A DNA stretch of 51,107 nucleotides from an uncultured Pseudomonadota bacterium (GCA_903876765.1 CAIRBH010000040.1:1-51107); one strand, 5' to 3'; positions 1-10,346 are shown, counted from the stretch's first letter. The notes: generated by a model not told the origin, from the sequence alone. A program made the numbers and translations.

Positions 1-2531
1 ATCAAAATCAGGCACAAGTCGCCAGTTTGCAAGCGGCATAGCGCCGTATCTATGGCTAAAAATTCACCTTGAATTTCATCTATCTGGCTGGTGCGCTTGG
101 CGTTGACCAATCCGCGCTGCAATAACTTAAGCACTTCACCATCGGCACGGCCGCGCTGACATTGGTCTTGATACAAAATAATCTCATCAAAAACATCGCC
201 TAAAATCTCTGTCTGGCGGCTGATATCAACATCGCGCCTATCGCCTGCGCCGCTAATTACCACAACGCGCTTTTTGGCTGGCATGGTTTGTACGGCAGCA
301 ACTAGCGCTAACATGGCGTCTGGGTTATGACCATAATCGGCAATCACACTTGCACCGCGATAATCAAAAAAGTTAAAGCGGCCAGGGGCAGTCTGCGCGT
401 CATTGACAAAGCTTGCTAGGCCAGCTCTGATGGTTGGCCAATCTATTTTTAGGGCCCATGCAGCCGCCACAGACGCCATAACATTTTCTACCTGAAAACC
501 TATCGTGCCATTTCTGGTAATGGGGATTTGCGCCAAGGCAATACGTTCTTCGAATTCGGATTGGCCAGCTAGCAATTGCGCGGCTACGATAAAACCGCCC
601 TCGCAATAGACGATGCGCCGACCACGAGCATAATGGGTTGCCATCACTGGGTGATGTGGATCTTGCGTAAAAAACGTCACTGTGCCTGGACAGCTATCAG
701 CCATACTAGCGGTCATGGGGTCAGCCGCATTGAGCACCGCTACGCCATCTGGCGAGACATTTTGCACGATCACCCGCTTCACCACGGCCAAATCTTCTAC
801 TGTAGTAATGTAGCTTAAGCCTAGGTGGTCACCCATGCCGATATTGGTTACCACCGCTACATTGCAGCGGTCGAACGCCAAGCCCTCGCGCAGTACCCCG
901 CCTCGCGCCGTTTCAAACACGGCCGCATCAACCTCAGGATGAAACAGCACATTGCGGGCACTTTTTGGCCCACTGCAATCGCCAGTATCTATGCGCTTGC
1001 CCTGAATATAAACGCCGTCAGAATTGGTCATACCAACCCGCAAACCTTGGCCGCCCATAATATGTGCAATCAAGCGTACGGTGGTGGTTTTACCATTGGT
1101 GCCTGCAACCGCCACCAAGGGAATGCGGCCATTTTCACCTAGGCCAAACATGCTAGCGACTATCGCCTCACCTACTGCACGCGCCTTGCCAAATGAGGGT
1201 TGTAAGTGCATACGCAGCCCTGGTGCGGCATTGACTTCTACCACACCGCCGCCTTGTTCTGTCAGGGGTTTACTTACGGTGTCACACACCACATCTACGC
1301 CACATACGTCTAGGCCTATCATTTGCGCGGCGGCAACGGCTGAGGCAGCTAGCTCAGGATGCACATCATCGGTCACATCGGTAGCGGTGCCGCCTGTGCT
1401 GAGGTTTGCGTTGTTGCGCAAAATCACACGACTACCCTTAGGCGGTATGGATTCTGGGGTAAAGTTTTGGGCGTCTAAACTGGCTAAAGCAATATCATCT
1501 ATGCGAATTTTAGTCAGTGAAGTGGCATGGCCTAGGCCGCGTCTTGGGTCGCTATTTACCTGCTCTACTAAGGCTCTGATGCTATGTATGCCATTGCCTA
1601 TGACCAGCGGTGGCTCGCGCCTTGCGGCTGCCACCAATTGATTACCCACCACCAGCAAGCGAAAGTCACTGCCTGGCAAAAATCTTTCTACTAAAATATT
1701 GTCACTGATGGCGGCAGCGGCCTGATAGGCGGCATGCAATTGCTCGCGGCTGGTGATATTCACGGTAACACCCTTGCCTTGATTACCATCTTTAGGTTTT
1801 AGCACCACCGCACCACCAAGGTCTTGCATGGCCTGCCATGCGTCTTCAGCGCTAGAGACTTCACGGCCATTGGGTACAGAAACCCCTGCCGATTCGAGTA
1901 AACGCTTAGTCAGCTCTTTGTCTTGCGCTATAGATTCGGCAATCGCACTACTGCGGTCGGTCTCTGCCGCTTGTATGCGCCGCTGCCGACTACCCCAGCC
2001 AAATTGCACCAAACTGCCTTCAGTGAGACGTCTATACGGCACACCCCGCGCGGTAGCCGCATCAACAATAGCACCAGTGCTGGGGCCTAAGCGCACATCT
2101 TCATCTAAATCTTTTAGCTGAAATAGGGCTGCGTCTAAATCAAAAAATGTATCGTTTAAAGCCGCTTGACACAAAGTTTCGGCCAACGCTAGTGCTAGCC
2201 GCCCTACCGCTTCTTCGCTATATTCAAACACCACCTGATAAATACTGGTTTCTAAGGTAGCCTCCGTGCGGCTAAATGATACCTGACAGCCTGATTCTGC
2301 CTGCAAGGCAAGCGCCGCCAGCCCTAAAACCTGCGCCATAGAAATACTCTCGCTATGACCGCTCAGTTTTAGCGAGCCTATGGCGGGGAATAGAGCGCGT
2401 AATCTGGCCTCAAAACCACTGATATTGGCGATGCTGTTTTCTTCTTCAGTACAAGTGACTATCGCCTCAATGGAGGTATGACGACTCCATAAATTAGGCC
2501 CGCGTAGTGCACGAACTCGTGATACTTGCAT
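1..2531 (-). CDS. cphA: Cyanophycin synthetase CphA (3' end outside window)
   Basis: ATP-dependent polymerase that adds aspartate and arginine alternately to build cyanophycin, a cytoplasmic nitrogen and carbon reserve. The frame is open from ATG at 2531 to the window edge (843 codons), so only a short C-terminal piece is missing compared with the usual family length. The N-terminus reads MQVSRVRALRGPNLWSRH, typical of CphA. A central ATP-grasp region follows (VVLKPKDGNQGKGV; later VVEVNAAPGLRMHL), then a Mur-ligase-type domain with P-loop GTNGKT at residues 477-482. The start overlaps the stop of the upstream paralogue by one base (TAATG), which suggests translational coupling. The classical P-loop and full-length Mur domain mark this as the main CphA1-type enzyme. 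Confidence 0.95.
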   Translation of the reverse strand, partial: MQVSRVRALRGPNLWSRHTSIEAIVTCTEEENSIANISGFEARLRALFPAIGSLKLSGHSESISMAQVLGLAALALQAESGCQVSFSRTEATLETSIYQVVFEYSEEAVGRLALALAETLCQAALNDTFFDLDAALFQLKDLDEDVRLGPSTGAIVDAATARGVPYRRLTEGSLVQFGWGSRQRRIQAAETDRSSAIAESIAQDKELTKRLLESAGVSVPNGREVSSAEDAWQAMQDLGGAVVLKPKDGNQGKGVTVNITSREQLHAAYQAAAAISDNILVERFLPGSDFRLLVVGNQLVAAARREPPLVIGNGIHSIRALVEQVNSDPRRGLGHATSLTKIRIDDIALASLDAQNFTPESIPPKGSRVILRNNANLSTGGTATDVTDDVHPELAASAVAAAQMIGLDVCGVDVVCDTVSKPLTEQGGGVVEVNAAPGLRMHLQPSFGKARAVGEAIVASMFGLGENGRIPLVAVAGTNGKTTTVRLIAHIMGGQGLRVGMTNSDGVYIQGKRIDTGDCSGPKSARNVLFHPEVDAAVFETARGGVLREGLAFDRCNVAVVTNIGMGDHLGLSYITTVEDLAVVKRVIVQNVSPDGVAVLNAADPMTASMADSCPGTVTFFTQDPHHPVMATHYARGRRIVYCEGGFIVAAQLLAGQSEFEERIALAQIPITRNGTIGFQVENVMASVAAAWALKIDWPTIRAGLASFVNDAQTAPGRFNFFDYRGASVIADYGHNPDAMLALVAAVQTMPAKKRVVVISGAGDRRDVDISRQTEILGDVFDEIILYQDQCQRGRADGEVLKLLQRGLVNAKRTSQIDEIQGEFLAIDTALCRLQTGDLCLIL

Positions 2532-4717
2532 TAAACAATTTTCCTTGTAATATCGAATTCAACATCGGCTGGCATCACTGAAAAAGTCTCAATACCAGCG
2601 CGTATCAGTGCTGGAGAAATGCCTAAGGCCCATGCGGCAGCGATTGCCGCCAGCACATAATCGAGCTTTTCACCATGGCAATCTGCACCCAATAAAGGAA
2701 TAGATGTCAGCTTAGTTAAGACTATTTTTGCACTGCCTGTCACCAAGAGTATGCGGTCATCATGCAATATCACGGCTTGGCCATTAGCTGCTAAGTGCGC
2801 CACTACCATGGGCAAATTGGCCACCCGCGTAAAGAAAATCACCGCCCCATCAGATAATTCGGCCATTTGCGCGACTTGCGGGTCATTGGCATTTAGCACG
2901 GCGGTACCACTAGAGAGCACCACATCGACTTGCGTGCGTAACACGTTATAAACCTGTTCTGGTGTTTCAATATAACTCGCGCCGTAATGCAGCTCAGCTT
3001 GCAGATTAGTCACCAGTCCAACCTGACAACGGTCATAAGCTAGGCCCTCAGTCAAAATGCTGCTCATGCTATTTTCTATCACTGCGGCATCTACCCTACG
3101 GTTGATGAGTAATTTTTGCCCCGCCGCCCATGTGGCGCAATCTTGTTTTTCAATCAAACGTTGATCAAAATACAAGCCGTCACTGCATGCCAACCCTACA
3201 TACTGGCCGCTTAAATGCAGCAAGCGCGCGATAATTTTTGCCACCAAAGTTTTACCACGGCTACCAGCAATACCAATCACCGGAATACGACCACTGTCAT
3301 TTTCTGCAAAAAGGCTATCCACAATAGCGCGGCCCACTGGGCGCGGCTGACCCTCAGCAGGCTTAAGATGCATCAGCAAGCCTGGGCCCGCATTGACCTC
3401 TACGATGGCGCCACGCTGCACATCCAGAGGCTGTGAAATATCCTCAGCCACCATGTCTATGCCAGCAATATCCAGCCCGACTATCTTTGCCGCTAAAACA
3501 GCAGCAGCAGCCACTTCAGGGTGTACTAGGTCGGTGACATCAAGCGCGATATTGCCGTTGCGCTGAATAATCACTGCGGTATTTTTAGGCAAAATTGAAT
3601 CTGCCGTATAGCCCTGCCGCTCAATTTCAAAAACCACAGAGGGGTTTTGCGCGATGGACAGCAAATCCAGCGGGAACTCCTCGGCTTCACCGCGGCGCGG
3701 ATCACTATTAATTTGCAAATCAATTAGCTGCGCAATCGTAGATTGGCCATCACCTAGCACAGAGACCGACTCGCCTCTCGCCGCGGCAGCAAGTCGACCG
3801 CCAATCACCAACAAGCGATGCTCATTACCGCGCACAAAGCGCTCCACAATCACTTCGCTACCCTCAGCATCGGCCAATTTGAATGCCGCTTCAACCTCGG
3901 CGCGCTTCATCAGCTCGGTAGAAACGCCGCGCCCATGATTGCCGTCACTGGGTTTCACCACCACGGGCAAGCCAATGTCTTCAGCGGCTTCCCAAGCGTC
4001 TGCTGGGTTATCGACTATCCTGCCTTCAGGCACAGGCACGCCACAAGTTTGCAATAAGCTTTTGGTTAAATCTTTGTCGCGCGAAATACCTTCAGCAATC
4101 GCACTGGTCTGGTCTGTTTCAGCCGTCCAAACCCTATGCTGACGGGCACCATAACCTAGCTGTACTAAATTGCCATCGGTCAATCGAATAGCAGGAATTT
4201 GTCGCTCAGTGGCCGCATCAACAATACAGGCGGTGCTAGGCCCCAAACACAAAGAATCAACCATATCGCGCAGCTCGGCCAGCGTCGCGGCTACATCAAA
4301 CGGGCGGTCTTCAATAGCCGCCATGACTAAGTCACGGCCAGCAATAAATGCTGCACGACTGACTTCTTCATTACGTGAGCGAACAACCACTTTATATACG
4401 CCTCGCACATTGGTGCTGCGCGCTTTGCCAAAGCCGCCCTGCATACCAGCCATGCTTTGTAATTCTAGCGTGACGTGCTCTAAAATATGCCCAGGCCAAG
4501 TGCCTTCACGTAGGCGCTCTAAAAACCCGCCAGGCTCACCTATGCCACAACGGTGCTCGGCTAATGATGGCATCCAAGCGGTCAAGCGTTCATAAAAACC
4601 AGGGATGGTATTAGACGGAGAATCTTCTAAAGCGCCTATATCTAGCCAAACTTCCAGCACAGGACGATAAGTCCAGATATTAGGGCCACGCAGTGGTAAA
4701 AATTTGAGGAACTCCAT
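2531..4717 (-). CDS. cphA2: Cyanophycin synthetase-like paralogue (CphA2/CphA' type)
   Basis: A 728-residue relative of CphA, clearly shorter than the usual 870-900. It has the N-terminal LRGPNIWTYRPVLEVW motif, an ATP-grasp region (VVVKPSDGNHGRGVS; IVEVNAGPGLLMHL) and a Mur-ligase P-loop changed to GSRGKT (residues 485-490). It ends soon after WALGISPALIRAG, so the terminal Mur-ligase subdomain is absent. In cyanobacteria CphA2 uses the beta-Asp-Arg dipeptide; in several betaproteobacteria a second cphA gene sits directly before cphA. Which activity applies here cannot be read from sequence. I chose ATG 4717 (weak GGA upstream) over an in-frame TTG at 4729, which has no ribosome-binding site. 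The stop overlaps the cphA start. Confidence 0.9.
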   Translation of the reverse strand: MEFLKFLPLRGPNIWTYRPVLEVWLDIGALEDSPSNTIPGFYERLTAWMPSLAEHRCGIGEPGGFLERLREGTWPGHILEHVTLELQSMAGMQGGFGKARSTNVRGVYKVVVRSRNEEVSRAAFIAGRDLVMAAIEDRPFDVAATLAELRDMVDSLCLGPSTACIVDAATERQIPAIRLTDGNLVQLGYGARQHRVWTAETDQTSAIAEGISRDKDLTKSLLQTCGVPVPEGRIVDNPADAWEAAEDIGLPVVVKPSDGNHGRGVSTELMKRAEVEAAFKLADAEGSEVIVERFVRGNEHRLLVIGGRLAAAARGESVSVLGDGQSTIAQLIDLQINSDPRRGEAEEFPLDLLSIAQNPSVVFEIERQGYTADSILPKNTAVIIQRNGNIALDVTDLVHPEVAAAAVLAAKIVGLDIAGIDMVAEDISQPLDVQRGAIVEVNAGPGLLMHLKPAEGQPRPVGRAIVDSLFAENDSGRIPVIGIAGSRGKTLVAKIIARLLHLSGQYVGLACSDGLYFDQRLIEKQDCATWAAGQKLLINRRVDAAVIENSMSSILTEGLAYDRCQVGLVTNLQAELHYGASYIETPEQVYNVLRTQVDVVLSSGTAVLNANDPQVAQMAELSDGAVIFFTRVANLPMVVAHLAANGQAVILHDDRILLVTGSAKIVLTKLTSIPLLGADCHGEKLDYVLAAIAAAWALGISPALIRAGIETFSVMPADVEFDITRKIV

Positions 4718-4762
4718 CAATCTATCCAAATATATTTAAAGTGGGAGGTAATGCTTGTACTG

Positions 4763-4800
4763 TTAAGTTTTCATAGCGCTCTTAAGTTTTTATGGAGCTA
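4763..4800. repeat. Tandem 19-bp imperfect repeat in cph intergenic region
   Basis: Two adjacent 19-bp units, TTAAGTTTTCATAGCGCTC and TTAAGTTTTTATGGAGCTA, match at 15 of 19 positions. They lie between the divergent cphA2 and ABC transporter genes, about 46 bp upstream of the cphA2 start. A spacing near two helical turns would suit paired regulator sites, but no known regulator motif was recognised. Confidence 0.6.
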
Positions 4801-4931
4801 TTAATTTATAGTGCGGTGATTTAGCTTAACACTCACAGCGCCAGTATTAAACATAGACTATTGGCGTATTTATCAGACAAATGCTTTTTCTATATTTATG
4901 CGCCTAGCCGATTGTAGTACACTTAGCCGCT

Positions 4932-7259
4932 GTGAACAATCAAATATCCCCCCCCATTTCGGCAAGCCCGCTGTTACCCAGCACTTGGCAGGCTATAGTC
5001 CATGCACAACTAGCCTTAAGCCCGCTACTAGCTGCCGAACAAATTCAGGCTAGCCTAGAAATTAACCTCAGCCAGCAACTGCACTTTAGCAAGCAGCTAC
5101 TGGTGATGACCAATCAGCGCCTGTTGTGTTTTGCTGATATGCACAATCCCGTGGCAGAAAATTTAACCGCCTATCACTATCACGCAGATTTAACACTGCA
5201 GCGCCATGACCATGCAGGAGTTGGCAAAATAGAATTATTTAATGGCGAAGCACGGCTGGCTGTGTGGTTTTATACACTGGCACATGATATTGCCGCCGCG
5301 CGTTTTAGCAAGCAATTTAAGCAACAATTAATTAGCTTTAATACTGGCCTGCCAGTGCCGATTGAGGCTGGAGAAATCTGCCCAAATTGCCAAACTAGGC
5401 TGAGTATAGAAGATGACGAATGCCCACAATGCAACAGCACCATAGATAGCCCACCCTCGACTTGGACCTTATTCAGGTTATGGCGTTTTGCCAAACCCTA
5501 CCAATGGCAATTATTAGCAGGGTTTTTACTCATGCTGGCATCCACGGCAGCCACGCTAGTGCCGCCCTATCTGACTATTCCGCTCATGGATAAAGTGCTA
5601 ATTCCCTATCAAAATGGCGCGCCGATTGACATCAAGATGGTGGCATTGCTACTCACAGGTTTATTTGGCTCGGCACTGTTGGCTTGGGGCTTAGGCTGGG
5701 CTAAAACTTACATATTGGCACTGGTCAGTGAACGTATAGGCGCAGATTTGCGTACCATCACCTACGAACATTTACTAAAACTCTCACTGGAGTATTTTGG
5801 TGGTAAACGTACTGGCGATTTAATGGCGCGCATAGGCTCAGAATCTGACCGAATCTGTGTGTTTTTATCACTACATTTATTAGATTTTGCCACCGACGTG
5901 CTGATGATTATCATGACGGCCACCATTCTCATCTCTATCAACGCTAAATTAGCACTAGTCACTTTACTACCACTACCGTTTATTGCTTGGATGATACATT
6001 TGGTGCGCGACAAACTGCGTACTGGCTTTGAAAAAATTGACCGCGTTTGGTCACAAGTGAGCAATGTATTAGCCGACACCATCCCTGGTATTCGCGTTGT
6101 GAAAGCGTTTGCCCAAGAAAACCGCGAATCCAACCGCTTTCGTGAGGCCAACCAGCACAACTTGGCCGTCAATGACCGAATCAATAAAATTTGGTCACTA
6201 TTCTCACCCAGCGTCACCTTACTGACTGAGGTGGGCTTGCTCATGGTATGGGCATTTGGCATTTGGCAAATATCCCATAATGAAATTAGTGTGGGGGTAT
6301 TAACGGCCTTTCTGGCGTATATCAGCCGCTTTTACACTAGGCTAGATTCCATGAGCCGGATTGTATCGGTGACGCAAAAAGCCGCTTCTGGGGCAAAACG
6401 TATTTTCGACATTCTTGACCATGTTTCTAGCGTGCCAGAACCGACTAACCCCGTGCATCTTGAAGCGGTGCGCGGCCAAATTGAAATACGCAACGCAGGC
6501 TTTCGCTACGGCAATCGTGCGGTGATTAAAGATATTAACCTCACCATCGCCCCAGGCGAAATGATAGGCCTAGTCGGCCATAGTGGCTCAGGTAAAAGCA
6601 CGCTGGTTAATTTAATGTGCCGCTTTTATGACGTATCAACAGGTGCTATTAGCTTAGATGGCGTCAACATTCGTGCGCTGCCTATTTCTGAATACAGGCG
6701 CAATATCGGCCTAGTCTTGCAAGAGCCGTTTTTGTTTTTTGGTAGCATTGCCGAAAATATTGCCTACGGCAAACCTGACGCCAGCCGTGCCGAAATAGTT
6801 GCGGCGGCTCGCGCTGCACATGCCCATGAGTTTATCTTGCGCTTACCGCATGGCTATGACTCGCTAGTGGGCGAACGTGGTCATGGCCTATCGGGTGGCG
6901 AACGCCAACGCATCTCGATTGCCAGAGCGCTATTAATTGACCCACGCATTCTGATTTTGGATGAAGCGACGGCATCAGTTGATACCGAAACCGAAAAAGA
7001 AATCCAAAAAGCACTGGATAATTTAGTGCATGGCCGCACCACCATTGCCATTGCGCATCGACTATCCACTTTGCACAAAGCTAATCGCCTAGTGGTGTTA
7101 GATCAAGGCCAAATCGTCGAAGTAGGCAACCATGATGATTTAATGGCGCGCGAGGGGGCTTATTACCGCTTGTATCAAGCTCAAGCACGCAATGTAGATA
7201 CAGACTTAGATGACCTCAAACATGACGATGACACCAGCCATAAAGAAGTCGACATATAG
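4932..7259 (+). CDS. Cyanophycin-associated ABC exporter (fused TMD-NBD)
   Basis: A 775-residue half-transporter of the ABCB/exporter type in the inner membrane. Its N-terminal ~180 residues are unlike a standard exporter and carry a four-cysteine zinc ribbon (C150, C153, C164, C167). A six-helix transmembrane domain follows at about 190-480, then a nucleotide-binding domain with Walker A GHSGSGKST (549-557), signature LSGGERQ, Walker B ILILDEATASVD and an IAHRLS H-loop. The GTG start at 4932 has no strong ribosome-binding site. The DUF1854 gene follows after two bases. This pair next to cphA recurs in betaproteobacteria and I recall it being called cyanophycin metabolism-associated. The substrate is unknown; export of a peptide or granule-related molecule is a guess. 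Confidence 0.9.
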   Translation: MNNQISPPISASPLLPSTWQAIVHAQLALSPLLAAEQIQASLEINLSQQLHFSKQLLVMTNQRLLCFADMHNPVAENLTAYHYHADLTLQRHDHAGVGKIELFNGEARLAVWFYTLAHDIAAARFSKQFKQQLISFNTGLPVPIEAGEICPNCQTRLSIEDDECPQCNSTIDSPPSTWTLFRLWRFAKPYQWQLLAGFLLMLASTAATLVPPYLTIPLMDKVLIPYQNGAPIDIKMVALLLTGLFGSALLAWGLGWAKTYILALVSERIGADLRTITYEHLLKLSLEYFGGKRTGDLMARIGSESDRICVFLSLHLLDFATDVLMIIMTATILISINAKLALVTLLPLPFIAWMIHLVRDKLRTGFEKIDRVWSQVSNVLADTIPGIRVVKAFAQENRESNRFREANQHNLAVNDRINKIWSLFSPSVTLLTEVGLLMVWAFGIWQISHNEISVGVLTAFLAYISRFYTRLDSMSRIVSVTQKAASGAKRIFDILDHVSSVPEPTNPVHLEAVRGQIEIRNAGFRYGNRAVIKDINLTIAPGEMIGLVGHSGSGKSTLVNLMCRFYDVSTGAISLDGVNIRALPISEYRRNIGLVLQEPFLFFGSIAENIAYGKPDASRAEIVAAARAAHAHEFILRLPHGYDSLVGERGHGLSGGERQRISIARALLIDPRILILDEATASVDTETEKEIQKALDNLVHGRTTIAIAHRLSTLHKANRLVVLDQGQIVEVGNHDDLMAREGAYYRLYQAQARNVDTDLDDLKHDDDTSHKEVDI

Positions 7260-7261
7260 CT

Positions 7262-7744
7262 ATGGACCAGCAAACTAAGCATACTCCATTTACCCTCAGT
7301 CGCAATGCCGCTGGTCAGCTAGCACTCGTGACAGAAGACGGCAGCACTCATCTGGGTGTATATCCAGTGCGGGCTTTTCCGATTAGCGCGGCGGATGACG
7401 GCTTATCTCTCGTCAGCGCTGAAGGCCATGAGTTGCTATGGATAGCCTGTTTAGCCAATCTTACTGACGATAAGCAGCAACTACTCATGGCAGAGCTCAG
7501 CCAACGTGAATTCATGCCAGAAATTTTACAGATACTCAGCGTTTCTAGCTTCGCCACCCCCAGCACCTGGCAAATAGCAACCAACCGTGGCCATGCCGAA
7601 CTGGTGCTTAAGGCTGAGGACCATATACGGCGCTTAACCCACACTAGCTTATTGATTACCGATAGCCATGGCATTAACTTTTTGCTGCGTCATATTGACC
7701 AGTTAGATAAACACAGCCGCAGACTATTAGATAGATTTTTGTAG
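7262..7744 (+). CDS. DUF1854 family protein, cyanophycin-associated
   Basis: A 160-residue soluble protein with no signal peptide or membrane segment. The C-terminal portion (DHIRRL, DSHGINFLLRHIDQLDKHSRRLLDRFL-like ending) fits DUF1854. It starts two bases after the ABC transporter stop, so the two are almost certainly co-transcribed and probably work together. Its biochemical role is not known; a regulatory or adaptor part for the exporter is inferred from gene order only. The last 126 bp of this gene are duplicated downstream at 8336-8461. Confidence 0.85.
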   Translation: MDQQTKHTPFTLSRNAAGQLALVTEDGSTHLGVYPVRAFPISAADDGLSLVSAEGHELLWIACLANLTDDKQQLLMAELSQREFMPEILQILSVSSFATPSTWQIATNRGHAELVLKAEDHIRRLTHTSLLITDSHGINFLLRHIDQLDKHSRRLLDRFL

Positions 7745-7745
7745 C

Positions 7746-7761
7746 GGCCAGCTTAATGGCC
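7746..7761 (+). terminator. Small hairpin after the DUF1854 gene
   Basis: Inverted repeat GGCCA-GCTTAA-TGGCC begins two bases after the stop codon. No T-run follows, so it may be a weak terminator or a 3'-end stabilising hairpin. Confidence 0.35.
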
Positions 7762-7829
7762 ACTTTGCGGCGGTGCTATTTAGAGGTAATTCGGCCATAG
7801 TGAGCAAGAATGAGTCAATGGTGTTCGTG

Positions 7830-8003
7830 TCATTTAGCTGACTTCTGAATGATTTCTCCACCTTTTTCAATATCTTTGCCAAGGCCTTGGATGGTATTGC
7901 ATGCGGACAATGTTCCCACAGTCAAGACGAGAAATATTAGTTTATTAATGCAATTTAAGAAACTAAATAGAGAGTTTTCAGCAATAAATTTAATATTCAA
8001 CAC
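7830..8003 (-). CDS. Entericidin-like small lipoprotein, start codon unclear
   Basis: Reading the minus strand gives NKLIFLVLTVGTLSAC followed by NTIQGLGKDIEKGGEIIQ and a short tail ending SAK. This is the typical plan of entericidin A/B lipoproteins: hydrophobic signal, LSAC lipobox, then a small amphipathic GxGKDIEKGG core. The codon where the methionine should be (7947-7949) is ATT, and no ribosome-binding site precedes it. The alternatives are ATT initiation (39 codons) or a GTG at 8003 just after an in-frame stop (57 codons), which gives an unusual N-terminal extension. The coordinates given use the GTG. The gene may have lost its start. Entericidins are small cell-envelope lipoproteins; their exact role here is unknown. 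Confidence 0.5.
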   Translation of the reverse strand: MLNIKFIAENSLFSFLNCINKLIFLVLTVGTLSACNTIQGLGKDIEKGGEIIQKSAK

Positions 8004-8053
8004 CTACAAAATAGGCCCAGCCATATAAGCTTTCAAGGCAGAAAGCGAAAGTG

Positions 8054-8143
8054 TTAATGTGAGAAAGAAACTTTCATATATGAATCAAACATCAAAGCTA
8101 TTAGACAAAAGCATTCAATCAATATTTTCGCTATTTTAATCAT
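8054..8143 (-). CDS. Putative 29-residue hydrophobic peptide
   Basis: A short ORF starting MIKIAKILIECFC, preceded by a strong AGGAGA five bases before ATG 8143, ending at TAA. The first ~20 residues resemble a signal or membrane segment, but there is no lipobox or recognisable mature part. It could be a real micro-peptide, or the start of a second entericidin-like gene whose remainder was lost. Only the ribosome-binding site and hydrophobic start support it. Confidence 0.3.
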   Translation of the reverse strand: MIKIAKILIECFCLIALMFDSYMKVSFSH

Positions 8144-8335
8144 GAGTCTCTCCTAAAAATATAACTTACACGGCTGGAAATTGATTAATAGTAGTATCGC
8201 TGTCATTTATGAAATTATTAAGAAACTTATATGATGATTTAAGTTTTTAAGTTTCACTTTAAGTATTCAAAAATAACTTTTATTTATTGCCACAAAGATG
8301 CCACACAAACCAAACCTACAAAAGGTTAGGCTTAA

Positions 8336-8461
8336 GACCATATAAGGCGCTTAACCCACACTAGCTTATTGATTACCGATAGCCATGGCGTTAACTTTTT
8401 GCTGCGTCATATTGACCAGTGAGATAAACACAGCCGCAGACTATTAGATAGGTTTTTGTAG
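8336..8461 (+). pseudogene. Duplicated 3' end of the DUF1854 gene
   Basis: These 126 bp match 7619-7744 without gaps at a constant offset of 717 bp, with four substitutions by direct comparison. One of them turns the Leu codon TTA of the original frame into a TGA stop (about 8420). There is no start codon or ribosome-binding site. It is a non-functional fragment, left either by tandem duplication of the gene followed by internal deletion or by a small local duplication. Confidence 0.9.
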
Positions 8462-8598
8462 TTGCTCCTATCCTTGCAAATTGGGTGGGAGGCTAATTGC
8501 GCACCCTGTTGAGGGCCTAAAAGGGTCGGTAGTTGAGAAACTGAGCGCCCATTTTGGGGACTATTACCTAACATTAAGCATCATAACCATATAATTAA

Positions 8599-8628
8599 AA
8601 AGGCTTACAGATTGCTCTGTAAGCCTTT
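8599..8628 (-). terminator. Rho-independent terminator of groESL
   Basis: A 13-bp perfect stem (AAAGGCTTACAGA / TCTGTAAGCCTTT) with a four-base loop. On the minus strand the stem runs into TTTTTAATT, a proper U-tract about 60 bp after the groEL stop. Confidence 0.9.
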
Positions 8629-8690
8629 AGTTTAAAGCTTTTGATGACATCAGCTTTTCAAATAAAAAGTTGATGCGTAATCAAAGAACC

Positions 8691-10346
<1,656 letters not shown>

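Larger units (their letters stand above)
7745..8690. other. Long intergenic stretch between DUF1854 gene and groEL
   Basis: About 950 bp with no normal-length gene. It holds a hairpin after the DUF1854 gene, an entericidin-like mini-ORF (7830-8003, minus), a 29-codon ORF with a good ribosome-binding site (8054-8143, minus), an AT-rich stretch (about 8160-8330), a duplicated gene fragment (8336-8461) and the groEL terminator (8599-8628). The mix of remnants suggests a site of past duplication and deletion. I saw no transposase, inverted terminal repeats or tRNA. Confidence 0.7.

Noticed and set aside
1024-1641. 205-codon plus-strand ORF opposite cphA
   Set aside because: It lies fully inside the well-supported cphA frame on the other strand, has low-complexity Ser/Thr/Pro composition and no family motif; a shadow ORF.
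4170-4595. 141-codon plus-strand ORF opposite cphA2
   Set aside because: Antisense shadow of a conserved gene, no ribosome-binding site or recognisable domain.
5762-6262. 166-codon minus-strand ORF opposite the ABC exporter
   Set aside because: Overlaps the transmembrane domain of a clear gene and has no independent support.
7746-7761. Second REP element headed by GTAG after the DUF1854 gene
   Set aside because: The GTAG includes the stop codon of the gene, and the palindrome (GGCCA/TGGCC) differs from the one at 17344; treated as a simple hairpin.
7745-8690. Insertion sequence or prophage remnant in the gap before groEL
   Set aside because: No transposase or integrase fragment, terminal inverted repeats or target duplication could be seen; the contents are better explained by local duplication and decay.
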